A DNA stretch of 64,000 nt from SYOC01 sp964441775. Its GTDB lineage: Bacteria > Desulfobacterota > Binatia > Bin18. The position numbers were made by a program, and so were the translations under genes. The stretch lies in NCBI GenBank assembly GCA_964441775.1, contig CAYTVL010000014.1, positions 60,568-124,567 on the forward strand, written 5' to 3'. Shown here in pieces: positions 1 to 7,840 of the stretch. Each line of letters opens with the position of its first letter. Within the stretch, counting starts at the first letter, position 1. The notes beneath the pieces were generated by a model that saw only the letters and a program-made list of their open reading frames with translations, searched no databases and had not been told where the DNA came from.

Positions 1-1
1 G

Positions 2-1375
2 GTGTGGTCGTTTTGGTATCCCACCTGGCTGTGCTATCCCGCGGGGATGATTAAAGACAGCCGGGTGCTCGACGCCCCGCCGGAAAAATTGAATCAGCTA
101 CAAACGGTTAATATTGCCAAAGAGTATGATTTTGTCGTGCTGCACACTAGCACGCCCTCGTTCAAAATGGACATACGCACGGCGGAGATGATTAAGGAGC
201 AAAATCCTCATTGCCTCATCGCTTTCGTCGGCGGACACGCGACGGCGGCGACGGAACAAACACTCAAAGCCTCCACAGCGATTGATATTGCCGGTCGTAA
301 AGAGTTCGACTTCTCGATGAGAGAAGTCGCTGAAGGCCGCGACTGGCAGAGCATCCTCGGCATCAGTTATCAAAAAGACGGCAAGATCCACCACAATCTC
401 GATCGTCCGTCGTTGACCAGCGCTGAACTGGACAGCCTGCCGTTTGTTACGCAAATTTACGCACGCGATCTCGATTTCCGCAAATACAACAGCCCGTATT
501 GCCAATACCCGTATGTGTCGCTCTACACGGGTCGTGGCTGCCCGGCGCGCTGTACGTTCTGTCTGTGGCCGCAAGTGACCACAGGCCATTCCTATCGCAC
601 TCGCTCGGTGGAGAATGTGATTGCCGAAGTGAGAGAGATGAAACGACTCTTTCCAGGCATGAAGGAACTGTTTTTCGATGACGACACCTTCACGGCTGAC
701 CCTAAACGGGCGTGCGAAATTGCCCGGCAACTCAAACCCCTCGGCATGTGTTGGTCCACCAATGCGCGCGGCAACGTCGATTACGAAACGCTCAAGGTGC
801 TCAAGGACTGTGGACTGCGACTATTTGTCGTCGGCTACGAATCCGGCAATCCGCAAATTTTGAAGAATATTAAAAAGGGGGTGGCGCTCGAAACCTCGCG
901 CCGCTTCACGCAAGACTGCCACAAACTCGGCATTCTCATTCACGGCACGTTTATCCTTGGGCTGCCTGGAGAGACCAAAGAAACCATTCAGGAAACCATG
1001 CGGTTTGCACGGGAAATGAGCCCCGAGACCATCCAAGTGTCGCTCGCGTCGCCGTATCCGGGCACAGAGTTTTACGATTACGCGGTGCAGTATGGTTACA
1101 TCAAGCCAGAAGATATGGTCGACGAAACCGGCTATCAGAAATGCGTGATTAACTACCCAAACCTTTCCGGCGAAGAGATTTTCTCCGCAGTTGAGAAGTT
1201 TTACAAATCGTACTATCTGCGGCCCAAATACATTTTCAAAGCCGTCAAGAAGATGGCGCGCGATCCCGAGGAACGCAAACGGATGTGGCAAGAAGGCAAA
1301 GACTTCTTCCGCACAATGCGCACCCGCCGCCACATCGCCGCGAAGGCGCAAGTCGCGTCGTCAACAGCAGCGTAA
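2..1375 (+). CDS. hpnJ: Hopanoid biosynthesis B12-binding radical SAM protein HpnJ (5' partial)
   Basis: Radical SAM enzyme of the HpnJ type. In the known pathway HpnJ contracts a sugar on bacteriohopanetetrol to make the cyclitol ether side chain of composite hopanoids. The 4Fe-4S motif CxxxCxxC is visible (GRGCPARCTFC, Cys180/184/187 of the visible part). The N-terminal part has the B12-binding style start (SFWYPTWL, then FVGGHAT), and the C-terminal barrel holds GLPGET. About 35 residues expected at the N terminus are missing because the window begins inside the gene; the GTG at base 2 is not a real start. hpnI follows 53 nt downstream on the same strand, which supports a hopanoid operon continuing upstream of the window. 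Family assignment is strong; the exact reaction is taken from the family. Confidence 0.88.
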   Translation: MWSFWYPTWLCYPAGMIKDSRVLDAPPEKLNQLQTVNIAKEYDFVVLHTSTPSFKMDIRTAEMIKEQNPHCLIAFVGGHATAATEQTLKASTAIDIAGRKEFDFSMREVAEGRDWQSILGISYQKDGKIHHNLDRPSLTSAELDSLPFVTQIYARDLDFRKYNSPYCQYPYVSLYTGRGCPARCTFCLWPQVTTGHSYRTRSVENVIAEVREMKRLFPGMKELFFDDDTFTADPKRACEIARQLKPLGMCWSTNARGNVDYETLKVLKDCGLRLFVVGYESGNPQILKNIKKGVALETSRRFTQDCHKLGILIHGTFILGLPGETKETIQETMRFAREMSPETIQVSLASPYPGTEFYDYAVQYGYIKPEDMVDETGYQKCVINYPNLSGEEIFSAVEKFYKSYYLRPKYIFKAVKKMARDPEERKRMWQEGKDFFRTMRTRRHIAAKAQVASSTAA

Positions 1376-1395
1376 TCACCTCCTCTTTCTCGTAG

Positions 1396-1417
1396 GGGCA
1401 GGCCCCAGCGCCTGCCC
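1396..1417. repeat. Intercistronic hairpin between hpnJ and hpnI
   Basis: Perfect 8-bp inverted repeat GGGCAGGC / GCCTGCCC with a 6-nt loop, preceded by GTAGG. It resembles the GTAGGGGC...GCCCC-type palindromic repeats scattered between genes in many bacteria. No T-tract follows, so it is more likely a repeat or an mRNA-processing hairpin than a terminator. Confidence 0.5.
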
Positions 1418-1428
1418 AATCCCTCCTC

Positions 1429-2577
1429 ATGTACGCCTTCCTCTTCTGGCCCCTCAGCGGGCTCATGCTGATTGCGTGCCTGTACTACCTTTTTACTTTG
1501 TACGCGGCGCGACGGCTGTTTCAGCAAACGCCAGTATCGCCACTCTCTTCACCGCCGCCAGTGTCCCTGCTCAAGCCGCTCAAAGGCGCCTCGGCTGATC
1601 TTTACAACCAACTCGCCACCTTCTGCCGCCTTCAGTACCCGACATTCCAACTGCTTTGCGGCGTGCGCGACCCGCAGGACCCAGCCATTGCGGTTGTCCA
1701 GCGGCTCCAAAGCGATTTTCCCCATTGCGATATCGTGCTGCTGGTCAACCCTGCAATTATCGGCAACAATTACAAAGTCAGCACCCTGCACCATCTCACA
1801 CGCCAGGCCAAATACGACGTCCTCGTCATCTCGGATAGTGATGTCTCGGTGGAACCCGACTATTTGCACCAGATCGTTCCGCCACTGATGGACGCGCAAG
1901 TCGGCGTCGTCACCTGTCCATATCGCGGTGGGGCTACGTCACCATTTCCCGCCCTGCTCGAATCTTTGCTCATCAACACCGGCTTCGCTTCTATGATTCT
2001 TGTCGCCAGTCAAGTAGAAAAACCCACCTATGCGTTTGGCGCCACGATGGCGGTAAAGCGTCAGGTGTTAGAGAAGATTGGCGGGTTCGCGGCGCTGGCT
2101 GATTATCTCGCGGATGATTATTACCTCGGCCACCTCTCTTTCAAGGCAGGCTATACGGTACGTATCGTGCCGCACGTGGTGGAGACGCATCCTAGCGTAT
2201 CGGGGCTCAGGGACCTATTCCGTCACCAATTGCGCTGGGCGCGCACCCAGCGCACCTGCCGCGCCGGCGGCTATTTCGGCACACTGGTCATTTATGGCGT
2301 GGTCTGGGCGCTGGTCGGTGTGAGCCTGTTTCCTTCGTCAATCGCAATGTGGCAACTGGCGCTTGCAACACTCGGGTCGCGTCTCTATACGACTTCGATA
2401 GTCAGTGAGATATTCCTTGACGCCGTCATCACCCGCCGCTTCCTCTGGCTCGTGCCATTCACCGACATTCTCTCGTTTATAATCTGGTGCCTCAGTTTAC
2501 GCGGCAACACGGTGCACTGGGGCGACTACGTTTTCCGCGTACACAGCGACGGCAAGATGACGCGCGTGGGGAAGTAA
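1429..2577 (+). CDS. hpnI: Hopanoid glycosyltransferase HpnI (ceramide glucosyltransferase-like, GT21)
   Basis: 382-residue membrane glycosyltransferase of family GT21. HpnI is known to attach an N-acetylglucosamine unit to bacteriohopanetetrol, the step before deacetylation by HpnK and ring contraction by HpnJ. The sequence shows an N-terminal membrane segment (about 5-27), a GT-A core with SDSDVS at 135-140, LADD around 227-230 and the terminal QLRW motif at 267-270, then two or three C-terminal hydrophobic segments (about 283-360). ATG start; no good Shine-Dalgarno site is visible. It is downstream of hpnJ; no hpnK lies in the next genes. Active site: inner membrane, cytosolic face (inferred from the family). 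Confidence 0.88.
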   Translation: MYAFLFWPLSGLMLIACLYYLFTLYAARRLFQQTPVSPLSSPPPVSLLKPLKGASADLYNQLATFCRLQYPTFQLLCGVRDPQDPAIAVVQRLQSDFPHCDIVLLVNPAIIGNNYKVSTLHHLTRQAKYDVLVISDSDVSVEPDYLHQIVPPLMDAQVGVVTCPYRGGATSPFPALLESLLINTGFASMILVASQVEKPTYAFGATMAVKRQVLEKIGGFAALADYLADDYYLGHLSFKAGYTVRIVPHVVETHPSVSGLRDLFRHQLRWARTQRTCRAGGYFGTLVIYGVVWALVGVSLFPSSIAMWQLALATLGSRLYTTSIVSEIFLDAVITRRFLWLVPFTDILSFIIWCLSLRGNTVHWGDYVFRVHSDGKMTRVGK

Positions 2578-2649
2578 AGAGACTCTTTTCCCCCCCTGCT
2601 TAAGCGAGCTATAAAGACGGTAAGTCATAACGCGAAAAAGGAGAGCATC

Positions 2650-3417
2650 ATGGGGAATGAGCTTGCAGGCAAAGTAGCGATTGTTACCGGCGGGGCGTCC
2701 GGGATTGGGCGCGCGACCGTTTTTGGGTTGTTGAACGTTGGCGCGGCGGTGGCGGTGCTTGATCGTAATGAAGCCGGGGTCCAAAGCGTGGTCGAAGAAG
2801 GCGACCGTTTGGGCGGAAACGCGCTGGCGCTGCCGATTGACCTGGCGAAGACGGCACAGATTGCATCGGCGGTGGCGTACGTGATCCAAGAACTGGGCCG
2901 TGTGGATATTCTCGTCAACTGCGCTGGAGTCACGGGGCGCTTTCAAACCTTGCTCGACATGGAAGAGGACAACTGGGACTTCGTGCAAGGTGTCAATTTA
3001 AAGGCCGCCATGCTGATGATGAAGCACGTCGCCAAGCACATGATTGAGCGCGGCGGCGGTGGACGCATTGTCAACATTAGTTCGAGTTCTGCTTTTCGCG
3101 CACGCAACTCGCCGATTGCCTACGCTAGCTCGAAAGCGGCGCTCGTGCAGTTGACGCGCAGCACCGCTGCCGAGCTGGGTGTCCATGACATCAACGTCAA
3201 CGCCGTTGCGCCGGGCATCACTGCCACAGCGATGACCGAAGTCATCGGCAATGCTGAGGCTCTGCAACGCGTCGCTTCCAACGGTCCGCTGGAGAATTTA
3301 TTCCACCGGGTCTCGCAACCGGAAGACGTTGCCGCCGCGATTGTGTTCCTATGTCTGCCTGCGAGTAGGCAGATTACTGGACAGACGATCCATACCAGCG
3401 CCGGCGCGGTGGTGTGA
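2650..3417 (+). CDS. SDR family NAD(P)-dependent oxidoreductase
   Basis: Classical short-chain dehydrogenase, 255 residues. Cofactor motif TGGASGIG at 13-20, NCAG at 90-93, catalytic Ser144-147 region, and YxxxK at Tyr158/Lys162; the C-terminal end (ITGQTIHTSAGAVV) is typical of FabG-like SDRs. AAAAGGAGAG ahead of the ATG is a good ribosome binding site. It heads a plus-strand run (SDR, D-aminoacylase-like, SnoaL-like, amidohydrolase) that looks like a catabolic operon. Substrate cannot be read from the sequence. Confidence 0.85.
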   Translation: MGNELAGKVAIVTGGASGIGRATVFGLLNVGAAVAVLDRNEAGVQSVVEEGDRLGGNALALPIDLAKTAQIASAVAYVIQELGRVDILVNCAGVTGRFQTLLDMEEDNWDFVQGVNLKAAMLMMKHVAKHMIERGGGGRIVNISSSSAFRARNSPIAYASSKAALVQLTRSTAAELGVHDINVNAVAPGITATAMTEVIGNAEALQRVASNGPLENLFHRVSQPEDVAAAIVFLCLPASRQITGQTIHTSAGAVV

Positions 3418-3482
3418 GGCTAGACTCTTCTCAGATCGAAAAATTCTTTGTACACTCTTGCCAACACCTACGGAGGGAACGA

Positions 3483-5165
3483 ATGTCATACGATCTACTC
3501 ATTAAGAACGGAACCATCGTCGATGGAACTGGCGCTCCACAGTACCGCGCAGATATCGCCGTCGCCAACGGCAAAATTGCCGAGATCGGCAAGATCACTG
3601 ACGGCGCTAAGAAGACCGTTGACGCATCCGATCTGATTGTCGCCCCTGGCTTCATCGATCCGCATACGCATTATGACGCGCAAATCTGCTGGGACCCGCT
3701 TATGACTTCGTCCTCGTGGCATGGCGTGACCAGCTTGGTCATGGGCAACTGCGGAGTCGGCATCGCGCCATGCAAGCCGGAGGTGCGTGAAGTCGCCGCC
3801 TGGGATCTGGTCAATGTCGAAGCGATTCCGTTTGATGTCTTGTCCAAAGGCATCACCTGGGAGTGGGAAACGTTTCCTCAGTATATGGACGCCGCCGCCA
3901 AGCGCGGCTCCGGCATCAACTTGGGGTTTCTCGCGCCGCTGACGCCTTTCCGCCATTTCGTGATGGGCGAGGAGTCGATGGACCGCGCCGCCACTCCAGA
4001 AGAAACCGCCAAAATCAAAGCACTGATTAAAGAAGCCGTCGCCGCCGGCGCGATGGGGTTCACTACCAGTTTCATCGCTCAGCATATCGGGTACAAAGGT
4101 CGCCCACTGGCGTGCCGCCAAGCCAGTATGGATGAGTTCAGAGCCTACAGCAACGCGCTCAAGGAACTGGGGAAGGGCAGCATTGAGCTGGCGCTGACCA
4201 ATGACATCTCCGTAGTGGATGAACGTGAATTTGCGTTGTTGGATTTGTTGTTGACCGAAAGCGGACGCCCGGTGACCTGGCTGGCGCTGCTCAATCGCGA
4301 CGACAAACCCAACGCCTGCCAGGATACGCTGCGCGCTACGGCGGCCCTATTGCAGAAAGGCGCCGTACCCCAGGTGAGCTGTCGTCCGCTGATTATTCAA
4401 ATTGATCTGCGTATGCCGTTCATCTTCTCGAACCTGCCCTGCTGGTCACCCGCGTTCCAACGCTCCGTCGAAGAACAGAAACAATTCTACCGTGACCACA
4501 ACTTCCGCGCTGCGTTCCGTAAAGAAATGGAATCTCCCAAGGTCTTCTCTGGTCGCTGGGATCGCGCCATCGTGCACGAAGTAGGCAATCCCGCATTGCG
4601 CCCTTTGCTCGGAAAATCGGTGGCTGAGATCGCCAAAGAGCGGGGCAAGGATGGCTTGGACACCTTCTTGGATCTCGCCATCGAAGACGACCTCCAGCTC
4701 CAGTACACCTACGAGCTGTTCAACGCCACAGAGGAGCGCATTCCCGAACTGATTACTGACTCCCGTGTGATGGTCGGACTCTCCGATGGCGGGGCGCATG
4801 TTGATATGCTGTGCGACGCTGGCTATTGCACCTATTTGTTAGGCACGTGGGTACGCGACAAAGGCGCGCTCACGATTGAACAAGCGATAAAACGTCTCAC
4901 GACCGAACCCGCCGCCTTCTTCGGCATTACCCAGCGAGGCAAAATTCAGAAAGGACTCGCCGCCGACTTGGCGATTTTCGATCTCAAAACTGTCGGCTCA
5001 CAAAAGCGGGGCGAAATGCGCAACGACCTGCCAGGCGGCGGTCGTCGGCTGGTGATGCCTGCGCGTGGCGTGGAATACACGATCGTGAATGGGTCGGTGC
5101 TGTATGAGCATCAGAAGCATACCGGGGCAATGCCGGGGCAAGTGCTGCGCTCCGGGATCGCCTAG
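3483..5165 (+). CDS. N-acyl-D-amino-acid deacylase / D-aminoacylase family amidohydrolase
   Basis: 560-residue amidohydrolase-superfamily enzyme. The N-terminal beta-sandwich strand (LLIKNGTIVDGTG) leads into the metal motif FIDPHTHYD (His61, His63, Asp65), and the C-terminal half has SDGGAHVDM with the expected metal-site Asp. These are hallmarks of the D-aminoacylase group, which hydrolyses N-acyl-D-amino acids or related cyclic amides. The start at 3483 is chosen because GGAGGGAACGA precedes it and MSYDLLIKNG matches family N termini; an upstream in-frame ATG at 3414 overlaps the SDR stop and adds 23 unlikely residues. Substrate in this operon is unknown; D-hydantoinase-like or N-acyl amide hydrolysis are alternatives. 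Confidence 0.85.
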   Translation: MSYDLLIKNGTIVDGTGAPQYRADIAVANGKIAEIGKITDGAKKTVDASDLIVAPGFIDPHTHYDAQICWDPLMTSSSWHGVTSLVMGNCGVGIAPCKPEVREVAAWDLVNVEAIPFDVLSKGITWEWETFPQYMDAAAKRGSGINLGFLAPLTPFRHFVMGEESMDRAATPEETAKIKALIKEAVAAGAMGFTTSFIAQHIGYKGRPLACRQASMDEFRAYSNALKELGKGSIELALTNDISVVDEREFALLDLLLTESGRPVTWLALLNRDDKPNACQDTLRATAALLQKGAVPQVSCRPLIIQIDLRMPFIFSNLPCWSPAFQRSVEEQKQFYRDHNFRAAFRKEMESPKVFSGRWDRAIVHEVGNPALRPLLGKSVAEIAKERGKDGLDTFLDLAIEDDLQLQYTYELFNATEERIPELITDSRVMVGLSDGGAHVDMLCDAGYCTYLLGTWVRDKGALTIEQAIKRLTTEPAAFFGITQRGKIQKGLAADLAIFDLKTVGSQKRGEMRNDLPGGGRRLVMPARGVEYTIVNGSVLYEHQKHTGAMPGQVLRSGIA

Positions 5166-5211
5166 TTGTTGATCACGTTGTCATTATAGAACGGCAAAGG
5201 AGGAATGAATT

Positions 5212-5649
5212 ATGGCGAAGAGTCAAGAAACCTTAGTGCAAGAAATGCTCGATCGCGAAGAGATCCGCACCTTGCCTGTACGTTATTGTCACACGGTGTG
5301 GCAAAAGAACCCAGACGAATACGCGAATCTCTTTACCGAAGACGGCACGTTTGGCACCAACGATCCCTCCCTGCCACGAGCGCAGGGACGCGCGGCGCTG
5401 CGCTCTATGATCGCTGGTCAGGTGGATGTGTCGAAGCCCCGGCCCTTTATCCATAACCACGTCGTTGAACTTCAGGGACCGGACAAAGCCAAAGGCACCT
5501 GCTACGTGGAAGTGCGCCTCTTGCGCGACGGCAAGAAGTGGTTGATGACCGGATGGTACAACGACGAATACGCCAAAGTGAACGGCGAGTGGAAGTTCAA
5601 GTCACGCCAGATCACCACCGACACGTTTGGACCTGCGAGCGAGAGTTAA
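5212..5649 (+). CDS. SnoaL-like / NTF2-fold protein
   Basis: 145-residue small alpha+beta-barrel protein of the SnoaL_4 type. The pattern REEIRTLPVRYCHTV, YANLFTEDGTFG, RPFIHNHVVELQG and WKFKSRQI is typical of NTF2-fold proteins, a group that includes isomerases, hydratases and ring-hydroxylating dioxygenase small subunits. AAAGGAGGAATGAATT precedes the ATG. It sits between two amidohydrolases in a plus-strand operon, so it probably serves the same catabolic route. The specific reaction is not recognisable. Confidence 0.8.
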   Translation: MAKSQETLVQEMLDREEIRTLPVRYCHTVWQKNPDEYANLFTEDGTFGTNDPSLPRAQGRAALRSMIAGQVDVSKPRPFIHNHVVELQGPDKAKGTCYVEVRLLRDGKKWLMTGWYNDEYAKVNGEWKFKSRQITTDTFGPASES

Positions 5650-5681
5650 AAACAATCTCATGAGTTGGAGGGAACTTCACC

Positions 5682-6800
5682 ATGCGTGATGGATTCAAAA
5701 TTGTTGACACAGATTCCCACATGATGGAGCCGGAGGATTTGTGGGAGCGTCACATGGAAGACGCCTACAAATCACAGGCGCCGAAAATGGGGCAGGCGCC
5801 CGGGTCCGGACGACGCACCTTTATCGTTGAAGGCGAATCATTCACCCGGGAAAAAGGTAAATACCCAATGGCGGCCCCGGCGTTCTTGAAGGCTGCACAA
5901 CGGGCAATGGATCGCTTCGATCGTGCTCGTAAAACCGGCTTCAATCCGCAGAGCCGTCTGGATGACATGAACGAGCAAGGCGTGGACGTGCAGATTCTCT
6001 ATCCCACCTTCACCGGCCAGATGCTCGGACGTGAATTCTACGACACCAAGCTGTTGGCCGCGTGCTGCCGCGCCTATAATAACTGGGCGACCGAGTATAC
6101 TTCAGTCGCGCCGGAGCGTTTGCGCTGGGCGGCGGCGCTGCCGATGCAAGACGTGGAAGAAGCTATCAAAGAGGCGCACCGCGCAGCCCAGAACGGCTGC
6201 GTCAGTTATTACATGCGCCCCAACCCGGTGCGGGGGCGCACGTTGTGGAGCGAGGACTATCTTCCCTTATGGAAAGAGATCGAGAAGATCGGTAAGCCGA
6301 TTTCAACGCACGACTCCGCGTCGGCCTCGGTGCCATCGTTTGGCGATCGTATGGAGACGCACACTAGTGGTCACATCTTGTCACATCCGTTTGAAGCGAT
6401 GGCGGCGATGGCGGGGCTCATCTGGTTCGGGGTGTTCGAGCAGTGCCCCAAATTGAAAGTCATTCACGTCGAAGGCGATGGCGGCTGGACCCCATACTGG
6501 CTGCAACGCATGGAGCAACACTGGAGCTTCAGCGGCAACGCCGAGCACGAGTACCTCACCCGGCGTCCGACTGAATACTTCAAGAGTAATGTCTGCGTCG
6601 CGTTCCGGGGTGATGAGCCGACTATGAAGGCAGCGGTCGAACTGGTTGGCGATGACAACTTCACTTGGGACTCGGACTATCCGCATCCCGACGGCACCTA
6701 TCCGTGGGGCGTGGAAGCGATGCTCAAGCAGCCGCTCTCGCAAGAGTCCAAGCGCAAGCTTTTGTGGGACAACGCAGCCCGGGTGTTTAACCTCGCGTAG
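5682..6800 (+). CDS. Amidohydrolase 2 family (ACMSD-like) metal-dependent hydrolase
   Basis: 372 residues. Family signature at the N terminus (IVDTDSHMMEPEDLW), the central QILYPTF and the HVEGDGGW and WDSDYPHPDG segments near the C terminus match the amidohydrolase_2 group (decarboxylases and hydrolases related to aminocarboxymuconate-semialdehyde decarboxylase). GGAGGGAACTTCACC precedes the ATG. It is the last gene of the 2650-6800 operon. Its final 159 bp (6647-6805) are repeated at 10011-10169 with 7 mismatches, so the gene marks the left edge of a short accessory island. Exact reaction unknown. Confidence 0.85.
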   Translation: MRDGFKIVDTDSHMMEPEDLWERHMEDAYKSQAPKMGQAPGSGRRTFIVEGESFTREKGKYPMAAPAFLKAAQRAMDRFDRARKTGFNPQSRLDDMNEQGVDVQILYPTFTGQMLGREFYDTKLLAACCRAYNNWATEYTSVAPERLRWAAALPMQDVEEAIKEAHRAAQNGCVSYYMRPNPVRGRTLWSEDYLPLWKEIEKIGKPISTHDSASASVPSFGDRMETHTSGHILSHPFEAMAAMAGLIWFGVFEQCPKLKVIHVEGDGGWTPYWLQRMEQHWSFSGNAEHEYLTRRPTEYFKSNVCVAFRGDEPTMKAAVELVGDDNFTWDSDYPHPDGTYPWGVEAMLKQPLSQESKRKLLWDNAARVFNLA

Positions 6801-6805
6801 AAACA
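6647..6805 (+). repeat. Left direct repeat: 3' end of the amidohydrolase gene
   Basis: These 159 bp cover the last 51 codons, the stop codon and a few following bases of the amidohydrolase. They recur in the same orientation at 10011-10169 with 7 substitutions (about 96% identity by my count). Similarity ends abruptly on both sides. Confidence 0.9.
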
Positions 6806-6820
6806 TCCTGTGATCCGAGC

Positions 6821-6840
6821 CAGACGCTGAAAGGCGTCTG
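6821..6840. terminator. Hairpin between convergent genes
   Basis: Inverted repeat CAGACGC / GCGTCTG with a 6-nt loop, 20 nt after the amidohydrolase stop and before the end of the opposing C39-like gene. There is no T-tract, so intrinsic termination is uncertain. Confidence 0.35.
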
Positions 6841-6865
6841 ACTCTCCTCCCTCTCCGTAGATTCT

Positions 6866-7321
6866 TTACGATATCAACATGGTGAGGAAGTCGGCGAGTC
6901 GCCAAGCGGCTTCAAACGTCAGGAGATTGGGAGTAAGACGACCTAAAAATGGATCGTGAAGATTAACTCCGCGACTGGTGACTCGCACGACCACCTGGGC
7001 ATGTTGGCCACTATGACCGTACGGAGCCAACCCGATACCAACAATCGGATAGATTCCTGTATGCAGAGCATCTCGTAAATCATACAGCCGCAATCCAGAG
7101 GTTTCTCTAGAATTCACGAAACCGAGTGTTTTTGCAGCCTCTACAATAGCGGTTGACGAAGTACCAAACTGTTCCTGCCAACCTGTCCGTCTGCGCAGCT
7201 CGCGCTCGGAGAATTGCACCCCATACGCCGCTAATACCATACGCAAGCAAGCGGGTAGGCACGAGCTACTTTTTTCTTGTACGTAGAAAGGTGGTATGGA
7301 TTTGAGCCTTGTGACGCTCAT
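6866..7321 (-). CDS. C39-like cysteine peptidase domain protein
   Basis: 151-residue protein with the papain-like C39 layout: a conserved Cys in SSSCLPACLRMVLAAYG, a His in GHSGQHAQVVV and an acidic/Asn position in NLHDPFLG. C39 domains cleave leader peptides at double-glycine sites in ABC exporters, but free-standing C39-like proteins like this one lack the transporter and are of unknown role. The ATG at 7321 begins MSVTRLKSIPPFYVQEK; a longer in-frame extension exists but would lie almost wholly in the upstream gene. It overlaps that gene by 56 nt, which suggests translational coupling. It sits inside the direct-repeat-bounded island, next to a broken OLD-like nuclease gene. Confidence 0.7.
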   Translation of the reverse strand: MSVTRLKSIPPFYVQEKSSSCLPACLRMVLAAYGVQFSERELRRRTGWQEQFGTSSTAIVEAAKTLGFVNSRETSGLRLYDLRDALHTGIYPIVGIGLAPYGHSGQHAQVVVRVTSRGVNLHDPFLGRLTPNLLTFEAAWRLADFLTMLIS

Positions 7322-7601
7322 GGAGTTTGATTGCGCACTCTCGCAGAGCAGAGATTGAGGTATGCCATTGAATCTCGCCGGTGACGTCGTTGACCTGCGC
7401 TTGTCCGACTTCATCTCCAGCGAAGTCAGGAGGATTATAGATAATCGGGACACACCAAAATTGTGCGGTGCTGTCAAGTTCCGGTATCCCGGCAGCAAAC
7501 GCACTTCCAGCTTGGGATAGCAGAAACCGGTTGACTATTGCACGCACCTGAGTTGGCGAGAGAGCTGTTTGCGCCGGGACTGATCGTTGCTGTTCTACCA
7601 T
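7266..7601 (-). CDS. Conserved-looking hypothetical protein, partner of the C39-like peptidase
   Basis: 111 residues, no recognised domain. An N-terminal helical stretch (LSPTQVRAIVNRFLLSQAG) precedes a beta-rich part with FWCVPIIY, VGQAQVNDVTGEIQWHTS. The V-N-x-x-T-G-x-I pattern resembles the repeated beta-hairpins of PepSY-like or inhibitor-like small domains, but I cannot assign it. It overlaps the downstream C39-like gene by 56 nt in another frame. A substrate or propeptide-like inhibitor of that peptidase is possible but purely inferred. Confidence 0.55.
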   Translation of the reverse strand: MVEQQRSVPAQTALSPTQVRAIVNRFLLSQAGSAFAAGIPELDSTAQFWCVPIIYNPPDFAGDEVGQAQVNDVTGEIQWHTSISALRECAIKLHERHKAQIHTTFLRTRKK

Positions 7602-7840
7602 GATGACAATTGCTGAACCTCTATGATGTCGATAATAATCCGCACTTTACCTCCAACGCAACCTACGCAGGTTAATAGTAAAATAGGGATTAGTCTTGAG
7701 TCTTGTCCTTTTTTGCCGTGCAAATACGATGAGAAAGGATTATCATGAGCCGGATGGTGTAATGCAAGACTCGCTCACCTTTACGTTTGTTCTCCTTCGC
7801 TCCATCTTGCTACTCACTACTTCCCAACATGTGACCGCTA

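Noticed and set aside
3495..4121. 208-codon minus-strand ORF opposite the D-aminoacylase gene
   Set aside because: It is the reverse reading of a conserved metal-dependent hydrolase; no recognisable motif or RBS.
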